From: an uncultured Mycoplasma sp.
GTDB taxonomy: Bacteria > Bacillota_I > Bacilli_A > Mycoplasmatales > Metamycoplasmataceae
Direction of reading: 5' to 3'
DNA: 6,094 nt
Assembly (NCBI GenBank): GCA_947040465.1
Contig: CAMRBO010000032.1
Location: forward strand, 1-6,094
In this document: positions 1 to 5,316 of the stretch, piece by piece
Position numbering within the stretch: position 1 is the first letter of the stretch
Layout: the number at the start of each line of letters is the position of its first letter
Notes under the pieces: generated by a model
What the model was told of the DNA's origin: nothing
Seen by the model: only the letters and a program-made list of their open reading frames with translations
Database searches by the model: none
Position numbers and translations under genes: made by a program

Positions 1-22
1 AATAATTAGATAAATATAAATT

Positions 23-27
23 AAGGA
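23..27 (+). promoter_or_regulatory. Shine-Dalgarno of the 37-aa ORF
   Basis: AAGGA lies five bases before ATG 33. The 13-base string AAGGAATTTTATG (23-35) recurs exactly at 5307-5319 at the start of the last gene. This is the main evidence that so short a frame is translated. Confidence 0.6.
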
Positions 28-32
28 ATTTT

Positions 33-146
33 ATGAAAAAAGAAATAAAACCATATGAAAATAAAAATATATATGATTATCAATTGTTATTAGAAGAATT
101 CTATTATCAAATTTACATAATTAAAAAACAAATTTTAGGATTTTAA
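33..146 (+). CDS. Small hypothetical protein, 37 aa
   Basis: A short frame begins ATG at 33, preceded by a good Shine-Dalgarno AAGGA (23-27) with a five-base spacer, and ends TAA at 144-146. The product begins MKKEIKPYENKNIYDYQ and continues as one helix-prone stretch rich in Leu, Ile and Tyr (residues about 14-35), ending in ILGF. There is no signal peptide, cysteine or recognisable domain. The next gene starts five bases after its stop, so the two are probably co-transcribed and translationally linked. All three forward frames contain stops between 3 and 13, so it is not the in-frame tail of a longer gene. I do not recognise the family. By synteny the slot just before yrzB is occupied by ruvX/yqgF in Firmicutes, but 37 residues cannot encode that enzyme. 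The strong ribosome site and gene-like codon content argue that it is translated. Confidence 0.6.
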   Translation: MKKEIKPYENKNIYDYQLLLEEFYYQIYIIKKQILGF

Positions 147-151
147 ATAAT

Positions 152-427
152 ATGGAAAAAGATATTAGTGATTTAGAAAAAAAATCAAAATTTGTTACAA
201 TAACTTTAGAAGATGAAACAACCGTTGAAGCGGAAGTTGTTTTTACTTTTGAAGAAAATGGAGATACTTTTATTTTATATGCAATTGGAGATACTGTTCA
301 TCCAGCTAAAATTGCTGAAGATGATTCTTTGATAATGATTGAAAATGATGAATGAGAAATAGTGGAAAAAATATTTCAAGAATTTATGGAAGATGAAGAA
401 AATGACATTTATGAAGATGAAGAATAA
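152..427 (+). CDS. DUF1292 family protein (YrzB-like), 91 aa
   Basis: This small acidic cytoplasmic protein reads ATG 152 to TAA 425-427 with one TGA (353-355) read as Trp68. In the standard code it would stop at 67 residues. It resembles the DUF1292/YrzB family: a two-part beta-rich core with ITLEDETTVEAEVVFTF (residues about 17-33), then a strand pair around FILYAIGD, a charged turn, and a C-terminal helix EWEIVEKIFQEFMEDEE followed by an acidic tail. The biochemical role of the family is unknown. The Firmicutes homologue sits between yrrK (ruvX) and yrrL/yrrM upstream of greA, and the same partial order is seen here with the YrrM-like gene and greA following. The ribosome site is weak (AGGA at 137-140, 11 bases away), so coupling to the preceding small ORF is likely. 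The next gene starts three bases after the stop. Confidence 0.8.
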
Positions 428-430
428 TTA

Positions 431-1120
431 ATGGAAATATCTAAATTAACAAAAAACATTTTAATTTATTCTGTAGTTATTGTAGTTATTGTTGCTTTAA
501 TAATTTTAACTATAATTTTATTTAAAGTGTATAAAATAAAAAAAACCACAAAAAAACGAACATTAGACATATTAAATCAGGAATTAGTTTCAGAAGGACA
601 CATGAAAGTAATAGATAGACCGGATTTTGGTGATCCAATAATTGAACTGAGAGAGATTGTTAAAAGTCCGTTAGATGATGAAATTGTAGAATTTACTATT
701 AACACAATTATAAAAAATAATTTTATTAAAATTTTGATGTTGGGTCATAAAACTCCTTATGAAATAATTGCAATTTCAAATAAAACAAATTCAGAAATTA
801 ACATTTTATCCAATGAATTCAGTGTTGAAGAATATAATCAAATAATCTCAAAAGTATCTTTCAATCATAAGTTAAACATTTTAGAACAAATAAATAATGA
901 TGAAGAATACGATGCAATTTTATTGTTATCTTCAAAAAACAGTTATTTACCAATTTATGAGAAATATATTGACAATTTAAAAAACAAAGGTATGTTTTTA
1001 ATTGCAAATGTAACAAAAAACAGAGTATGAAAAAGAGAAATAATAAGTAAAATATCTAAAAGTAATTTAAATTATGATATTCTTAAATGATATAAGGGTT
1101 TTATTTTAATTGTAAAATAA
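431..1120 (+). CDS. Membrane-anchored, degenerate O-methyltransferase-like protein, 229 aa
   Basis: The frame runs ATG 431 to TAA 1118-1120 with TGA codons at 1028 and 1088 read as Trp. The first would truncate the protein at 199 residues in the standard code. Residues about 10-32 form one strong transmembrane helix (SVVIVVIVALIILTIILF), followed by a basic KIKKTTKKR stretch, so the bulk should be cytoplasmic. The soluble part looks like a worn Rossmann methyltransferase. IKILMLGHK (99-107) is at the motif I position but lacks the glycine-rich loop. YDAILLLSSKNSY (160-172) and LKNKGMFLIANV (183-194) align in pattern with the 'FDvIFIDA-K--Y ... L--GG-iv--NV' region of YrrM/caffeoyl-CoA-type O-methyltransferases. 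The family's acidic metal-binding Asp is replaced by Ser. Similar mycoplasma proteins are, as I recall without being able to verify, labelled 'BC85_0335 family putative methyltransferase'. Its position between the YrzB-like gene and greA supports descent from yrrM. Activity is doubtful. Confidence 0.65.
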
Positions 1121-1124
1121 ATAT

Positions 1125-1129
1125 AAGGA
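1125..1129 (+). promoter_or_regulatory. Shine-Dalgarno of greA
   Basis: AAGGA lies six bases before ATG 1136. It is the first clear ribosome site since the start of the block, consistent with independent translation initiation of greA after a 15-base gap. Confidence 0.6.
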
Positions 1130-1135
1130 AAAAAT

Positions 1136-1606
1136 ATGATATCTCAAAAAACATTACTTACTAAAGAAAAAATAAAAGAACTAAAAGATGAATTAAAAAA
1201 ATTAATAGAAAAAGACAGAGTTGAAGTAATTCAGGAAATTAAAGATGCAAGAGCTCAAGGTGATTTATCTGAAAATGCAGAATTTGACTCAGCTAGAGAA
1301 AAACAAGGTTTTATCGAAGATAGAGTTAGAGAATTAGAAACATTACTTGAAAATTCAGATATTTTAAAAAAACAATCATCAAATTCACTAATTTCAATTG
1401 GAACAACAGTTGAAGTGAAAATCGGAAAATCTTCAAATACAGAAATTCTTACAATAGTTACTACTTATGAAACAAATCCGTTTGAAAATAAGATTAGTAA
1501 TCAATCTCCATTAGCTATTGCTTTAATGGGTTCTAAAAAAGGTGATATAGTTACTGTTGATGGTCCACAAAAATATGAAGTAAAAGTTATGAATATCATA
1601 ATATAA
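1136..1606 (+). CDS. greA: Transcription elongation factor GreA
   Basis: GreA enters the secondary channel of RNA polymerase and stimulates transcript cleavage, rescuing backtracked elongation complexes. The 156-residue length is normal for the family (about 157). The N-terminal antiparallel coiled coil spans roughly residues 8-75. Its tip carries the signature ARAQGDLSENAEFDSAREKQ, including the catalytic acidic pair Asp43 and Glu46 (equivalent to E. coli Asp41 and Glu44). The C-terminal FKBP-like domain (about 80-156) contains the family motif ISNQSPLAIALMGSKKGD. The start at ATG 1136 has a good ribosome site at 1125-1129. There are no tryptophans, so this frame reads the same under either code. 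The hpt gene begins two bases after the stop, implying a shared transcript. In Firmicutes greA also follows the yrzB-yrrM cluster. Confidence 0.97.
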   Translation: MISQKTLLTKEKIKELKDELKKLIEKDRVEVIQEIKDARAQGDLSENAEFDSAREKQGFIEDRVRELETLLENSDILKKQSSNSLISIGTTVEVKIGKSSNTEILTIVTTYETNPFENKISNQSPLAIALMGSKKGDIVTVDGPQKYEVKVMNIII

Positions 1607-1608
1607 TT

Positions 1609-2169
1609 ATGCAAAATAATATAAAAGATGAAAGATTTACTAAAATTCTTTTAACGCAAAATCAAATTGAAAAAAGAATAGTTGAACTTGCATCATGAGT
1701 TGATGAAGTTTTTTGTGATTCAAAAAACTTCATATTAATAGGATTATTGAAAGGATCAGTTCCCTTTTTAGCTCAATTAATAAAATCTATTAAAACAGAG
1801 CACACACTAGATTTCATGACAATTTCTTCATATGATGGAGGAACTTCGAATACCGGAAACATAAAAATAATTATGGATTTAATTACAGATATAAAAGGCA
1901 AAGATGTTTTGATAGTTGAAGACATTATAGATAGTGGTAAATCTTTGGAAAAAATAAGGGAAAATTTAATTTTGAGAAATCCAAAAACATTAAAAATAAT
2001 TACATTATTGGATAAACCAAAAAATAGGAAGGTAGAAATACAAGCAGATATTTCTGGTTTTATTGTCCCGGATGAATTTTTGGCTGGTTTCGGACTAGAT
2101 GTTAAGGAAAAAATGAGAAACCTTCCCTACATTGGTGTTTTTAATAAAAAATATTTAGATAAATTGTAA
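1609..2169 (+). CDS. hpt: Hypoxanthine phosphoribosyltransferase
   Basis: This enzyme transfers phosphoribose from PRPP to hypoxanthine or guanine to give IMP or GMP, a central purine-salvage step in mycoplasmas, which lack de novo purine synthesis. The protein is 186 residues, a usual length. Visible motifs in order are LLKGSVPFL (46-54, PRPP pyrophosphate loop), SSYDGGTSNTG (73-83, flexible loop), VLIVEDIIDSGKSL (100-113, the PRPP-binding signature with Glu104, Asp105 and the likely catalytic Asp108), LLDKPKNRK, and FIVPDEFLAGFGLD near the C-terminus, which binds the purine and metal. TGA at 1696-1698 is read as Trp30, so a standard-code reading would miss the first 46 residues. The start ATG 1609 lies two bases after greA and has no Shine-Dalgarno, so translation is probably coupled to greA. 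Confidence 0.95.
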
Positions 2170-2178
2170 TTTTTTTTA

Positions 2179-2184
2179 TATAAT
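2179..2184 (+). promoter_or_regulatory. -10 box before degV (leaderless start)
   Basis: A perfect TATAAT lies seven bases before ATG 2192. Initiation the usual 6-8 bases after the box would fall at about 2191-2192, giving an mRNA that begins at or next to the start codon. No Shine-Dalgarno precedes the gene and no convincing -35 box is seen. A run of eight T (2170-2177) lies just upstream of the box. Confidence 0.55.
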
Positions 2185-2191
2185 GTTAAAT

Positions 2192-3079
2192 ATGAAGTTA
2201 GTTATAGTTGCAGATTCGTCAAGTGGATTGACGAAAAAAGAAGCGGAAGCAAGAGGGTGACACTACTTATCTCTTTACATTACTATTGATGGACAGGAAT
2301 ATGAAGATGGTGTTGAAATAACTTCGAGTACTTTCTTTGATTTAAGTAAGAAAGATTCTACCGTTTCTACCTCTTGTTCTACAGTTATACAAATTGAAAA
2401 TTTATTAAACAAAATTTCTAAACCAGATACCTTTGTAGTTATGTATCCAATATCGCAACATTTATCATCACAATACCAAAATATGTTATTAGTTTCTAAA
2501 AATTATAAAAATGTTCATGTAATTAAATCTAATAATATTTCAATCCCAATAATTCAAGAATTAGTAGAATTAGAAATAGGAGTTACTAATAACGAAATAA
2601 CTATCCAAGAAGGTATTGACATTATTGAAAACAAAATTTCTAGAGAAGTTGACAATATGATACTTTTTCCAAAATTTAACGATAGTTTAGTTAAAGGAGG
2701 CCGTTTATCTCCATCAGCAGCAAAAATTGCTAAACTGTTTAAAATTATTCCAGTAATTACTCTTAGAAATGGAAGATTAGAAAAATTAACAAAAGGAAGA
2801 ATTTTTAATAAAATATTCATACAAACTACAGTTGATACTTATAATAGATTAAATGGCAAATCTGAGGATTGAACAATTATGCTTGGTCATTCAAATAATG
2901 TTGATATTATCCATTTATCAAATGAATTATCAGAAATATTAAAAAATAAAAAAGAATTCATTAATTTATATATTCCATCAGTAATTGCGATACATACTGG
3001 ATTAGAAGCCATAACTCCATGTTTTTTAAAGTTAAAATATGATGTTGAAAAATATCAATTCGATAAAATAAAAGGATAA
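2192..3079 (+). CDS. DegV family (FakB-type) fatty acid-binding protein, 295 aa
   Basis: DegV/FakB proteins bind one fatty acid and present it to the kinase FakA for phosphorylation, feeding host-derived fatty acids into membrane lipid synthesis. The frame has TGA codons at 2258 and 2870 read as Trp. Family features in order are N-terminal KLVIVADSSSGLT, STSCST (59-64, the fatty-acid carboxylate loop, usually TSQPS-like), YPISQHLSSQYQN (85-97, normally isSglSGTyqs), KGGRLSPSAAKIAKLF starting near 168 with the diagnostic GGRLS, the following PVITLRNGRLEK, and IPSVIAIHTGLEAI with the conserved His268-Thr-Gly. All lie in register for a full-length protein. An in-frame ATG also exists at 2183. 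I prefer 2192 because 2183 overlaps the TATAAT box and 2192 gives the usual MKL start. No fakA is in the window. The gene ends six bases before the next, so the two are probably one transcript. Confidence 0.92.
3071..3076 (+). promoter_or_regulatory. Shine-Dalgarno of the BI-1 family gene
   Basis: AAAGGA sits inside the last codons of degV, nine bases before ATG 3086, and fixes that ATG as the start. Confidence 0.5.
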
Positions 3080-3085
3080 AATAAG

Positions 3086-3829
3086 ATGAATAAAAATAAT
3101 AACTTTCCAAAAGTTTTCCAAAAATCAGCAGAAAAATCATCAACTAAAAATAGGTTGATTTCTTACTCATTAATGTGAATGGGATTAGGTGTAGCAATTA
3201 TTTTCTTAATGACTTATTTGGTTATGTCTATCCCTGCTATAAATTCAATTGTCATTAGGATAGCCACTTCAGCAGGATGATCTATACTTTTGGTGATTAA
3301 TATTGGGTTAATATTAGGTATGTCTTTTTTTGTGCAAAAATTGAAATTACCTGTTTTAATTTTGATGTATATTACTTTTATTTTAATTCAGAGTTTATTT
3401 ATTTCATCTACTCTTTTTTATTATGGTTTTGGGTCAAGTGCAGATGGTCTAAAGAATGTATTTTTATTATTTTTAGCTCCATCTGGAATTTTTGTAGTAA
3501 TGGGATTATTTGGTTATTTCAAAGTTTTTGATTTTTCTAAATTAGGACCATTTTTAATTTTTGCAACTATAGGGTTACTTATTTTTTCAATTTTTCTAAT
3601 GTTTTTTGGAGGAGAAAGAGCTGAAAAGTGATATTCAATAATAGGTGTAGTAATTTTTTCAGTATGAATCGGTTTTGATATTTGATGAATTCAAAGAACA
3701 TCAGATCAAATCGAATCATCTGGTGGCATGGGTAATGAAGAAATGATTAGACTGGGTCTCATATTTGGCATTCGTTTATTTATTGATTTTGTTAATGTGT
3801 TGATGTTTATGGCTAGACTAATTAGATAA
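3086..3829 (+). CDS. Bax inhibitor-1 / YetJ family membrane protein, 247 aa
   Basis: Bacterial members of this family (YetJ, YccA, YbhL) are seven-helix inner-membrane proteins. YetJ is a pH-gated calcium leak. The frame needs six TGA codons read as Trp (3176, 3278, 3629, 3665, 3683, 3686). In the standard code it falls apart into fragments. After about 26 polar residues come helices at roughly 28-50, 61-82, 88-112, 121-145, 152-174, 183-203 and 222-245. Family landmarks are MGLFGYFKVFDFSKLGPFL (139-157, normally GyttkrDLskmG), GFDIWWIQR with Asp198 in helix 6 (normally the YDtQki Asp), and LFIDFVNVLMFMARL with Asp234 in helix 7 (normally LyLDfiNlFl--LR). These two aspartates correspond to the pH-sensing pair of YetJ. 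Mycoplasma homologues are, as I recall, called 'MAG0110 family membrane protein'. The start is ATG 3086, six bases after degV. Confidence 0.88.
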
Positions 3830-3844
3830 TATTATTGTAAACAA

Positions 3845-3853
3845 TGTTATAAT
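3845..3853 (+). promoter_or_regulatory. Extended -10 promoter of the lipoprotein gene
   Basis: TGT plus TATAAT (TG at 3845-3846, box 3848-3853) is a textbook extended -10 element, placing transcription start near 3860 and leaving a leader of about 20 bases with the ribosome site. There is no recognisable -35 box. A small dyad, ATTGT-AA-ACAAT (3834-3845), abuts it on the upstream side. Confidence 0.6.
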
Positions 3854-3867
3854 TTTAAATATTTTAA

Positions 3868-3874
3868 AAAGGAG
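3868..3874 (+). promoter_or_regulatory. Strong Shine-Dalgarno selecting a TTG start
   Basis: AAAGGAG is the best ribosome site in the window and lies five bases before TTG 3880-3882. No ATG occurs at a workable distance in that frame, so this site decides the non-ATG start of the lipoprotein. Confidence 0.7.
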
Positions 3875-3879
3875 TTATT

Positions 3880-5151
3880 TTGACTAATAAATTTGCAAAG
3901 AAAATTATTTTTACTGGAATATCCATCCTTTCGGTAATTCCGATTGTAACCTTTGTATCTTGTTCAAGTCAAAATCCGCTTGAACAATTATTGGAAGATG
4001 AAATAAATAAAAATAGAAAATTAAGACAAGTTGAAGGCGGTGTGTCTATAGAGAAAATAAATTTATTAAATGTTGGAGAAGATAATGAACAATTATCCAA
4101 TATTTTTGAGTTACCATCTATTGTTGAGTTGCCATCCATTAAACTTAATGAGAAAAATACGATTAAGTATTCGTGAGATTTTACGAAAAAAAACATTGTT
4201 TCTTTTGATAAAAGTGGCAACATTAAATTTGAAGCTAATGCTAGTATCTTTTCAAGTGCGAATCCACTAGACACTATAACCAAACCTGTATCTTTCACAA
4301 TTTTTATAGAAGAAACAACAATTAAGGAAAATACTTTGAACTTGAAAGCTTTTCGTTATGTTTATTATGGTGATGATGAGAAAAGAATAGAATTTGAACC
4401 TGTTAGGAGTGATATTTTTGAAAAAAGCAAAGAATTTAACATAGATTTTTATTCAAACAATTCTTTAATAAATAATAGACCTGTAATAATTGAGAAAGGC
4501 GCTTCATCAGAATCGGCAATGGATGCTTATTTGTCCAAAGGAATGATTAAGCCTCCCTTGTCCACTCTTTACAATGAAACAAGATATAGGTTTAATATTT
4601 CTTCTTCTGATTTTAATGAATCAAATTCACGCAAAGGAATTTATAAGATTAGAGTTTCTCCAGAAATTGATTCGGTTTTTGATTATGATGTGATTAATTA
4701 TGCTAAGGATACATATGGCATATCATTTGATAAATATTATTATTATTATGAAAAAAATACAACTTTTCAAGATCCTACCAGTAGTAATGTTTCTACTCAT
4801 AATAATAATAATTCCCAAGAAGCTAATAGAATAGGTGATAGTATTTTGCAAGGTAATCTTTCATATATGCCAACTTTAAAAAATCCGGAATCAATAATAA
4901 ATAAAACTGCAGAAGAAATTGTAAAATTGAATTTAGAAACACCAGGAGGTTTATTTTTACCTCCTATATTTGAAAGGCAATATTCTATTGAACCTCCAAA
5001 ACCAGTAATGATTGATATTGATTCTATATCTGCATTAGATAATGAAAATTTAACTTTTTCAATTACGGTTAAAGTTGGTAATAATTCTTTCCAAATGACG
5101 AAAAAAGTTGACAAAAAAGTTGAAATAAAGTATTTTTTTGTTTTATGATAA
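3880..5151 (+). CDS. Surface lipoprotein of unknown function, 423 aa
   Basis: The frame starts at TTG 3880 and ends at TAA 5149-5151, with TGA read as Trp at 4174 and as the last codon (5146). A lipoprotein signal peptide is clear: basic NKFAKK, a hydrophobic core (about 9-26), then the lipobox TFVSC with the acylated Cys28, followed by SSQNP. The protein should be exported and anchored to the outer face of the membrane. The mature part is polar and Asn/Ser/Lys-rich, with no domain I can name. It contains a tandem ELPSI-V-ELPSI (77-87), a five-Tyr run (286-290, TAT repeats at 4735-4749) and a four-Asn run (308-311) in a low-complexity linker (about 292-316). The C-terminal part (about 375-415) is beta-rich and looks like a small immunoglobulin-type fold, but that is an inference. 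A seven-T run (5133-5139) lies six codons before the stop. It has its own promoter and is followed by a 165-base gap, so it is probably monocistronic. Confidence 0.85.
4108..4140 (+). repeat. Tandem ELPSI repeat in the lipoprotein
   Basis: Two ELPSI-coding copies (4108-4122 and 4126-4140) are separated by one Val codon, an 18-base period. They differ only at synonymous third positions (TTA/TTG, TCT/TCC), which fits an old duplication kept at the protein level. Confidence 0.6.
4735..4749 (+). repeat. (TAT)5 trinucleotide run
   Basis: Five consecutive TAT codons encode Tyr286-290 of the lipoprotein. A change in copy number would keep the frame and alter only tyrosine count. Confidence 0.6.
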
Positions 5152-5227
5152 TTAATACAAGTAGTTATTTTTGGAGTGATAAATATTCAGTAATGTTTAT
5201 TTAAAAACAATATTTAAAATAATAATA

Positions 5228-5253
5228 TTACATGTTATAATTACATGATATAA
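5228..5253 (+). repeat. 13-base tandem repeat carrying the -10 boxes
   Basis: TTACATGTTATAA (5228-5240) is followed directly by TTACATGATATAA (5241-5253). The two copies match at 12 of 13 positions, and each supplies the TG-N and most of a TATAAT box. Confidence 0.75.
5233..5241 (+). promoter_or_regulatory. Extended -10 element, upstream copy
   Basis: TGT-TATAAT with TG at 5233-5234 and the box at 5236-5241 would start transcription near 5248, inside the second box. It shares ATGTTATAATT (11 bases) with the lipoprotein promoter at 3844-3854. Confidence 0.5.
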
Positions 5254-5254
5254 T
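5246..5254 (+). promoter_or_regulatory. Extended -10 element, downstream copy
   Basis: TGA-TATAAT with TG at 5246-5247 and the box at 5249-5254 would start transcription near 5261, giving a leader of about 56 bases before the last gene. Either or both copies may be used. Confidence 0.5.
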
Positions 5255-5267
5255 AAGAAAAAATTAA

Positions 5268-5286
5268 ATTTTATGAATTATAAAAT
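5268..5286 (+). other. AT-only inverted repeat in the leader of the last gene
   Basis: ATTTTAT (5268-5274) and ATAAAAT (5280-5286) form a perfect seven-pair stem with a five-base loop. It overlaps the ATG of a seven-codon upstream frame (5273-5296, MNYKIFV). All pairs are A-U, so stability is low and function is uncertain. Confidence 0.25.
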
Positions 5287-5304
5287 ATTTGTATAAAAAT
5301 TGAG

Positions 5305-5311
5305 AAAAGGA
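5305..5311 (+). promoter_or_regulatory. Shine-Dalgarno of the last gene
   Basis: AAAAGGA lies five bases before ATG 5317 and sets that start. Confidence 0.6.
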
Positions 5312-5316
5312 ATTTT

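Noticed and set aside
1602..1607. TATAAT just before hpt
   Set aside because: It ends one base before the hpt ATG, so initiation from it would remove the start codon; it is part of the greA stop region in an AT-rich sequence.
2147..2177. Possible intrinsic terminator after hpt (A-run, loop, eight T)
   Set aside because: The only stem is an A-U helix with no G-C pairs and a long loop. The T run is better explained as part of the degV promoter region.
2554..2820. Reverse-strand open frame of 88 codons
   Set aside because: It lies wholly opposite the conserved GGRLS-containing core of degV, has no ribosome site and no family resemblance; it is a shadow of that gene.
3629..3829. Apparent frameshifted or broken membrane protein with several stops
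   Set aside because: The interruptions are all TGA and are tryptophan codons in code 4; the family landmarks including Asp198 and Asp234 continue in the same frame, so this is an intact gene, not a pseudogene.
4070..4270. Forward frame of 66 codons in a second frame of the lipoprotein
   Set aside because: It overlaps the continuous lipoprotein frame, which only appears to stop at 4176 if TGA is taken as a stop.
3969..4298. Reverse-strand open frame of 109 codons
   Set aside because: It is antisense to the lipoprotein gene, has no promoter or ribosome site and Ser/Phe/Leu-rich shadow composition. The + strand frame has a lipobox and a strong start.
4797..5114. Reverse-strand open frame of 105 codons
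   Set aside because: Same situation: an antisense shadow of the lipoprotein C-terminal half with no start signals.
5152..5227. Terminator or RNA gene between the lipoprotein and the last gene
   Set aside because: I find only weak AT repeats (for example AATATT copies) and no GC-containing stem, cloverleaf or riboswitch-like element.
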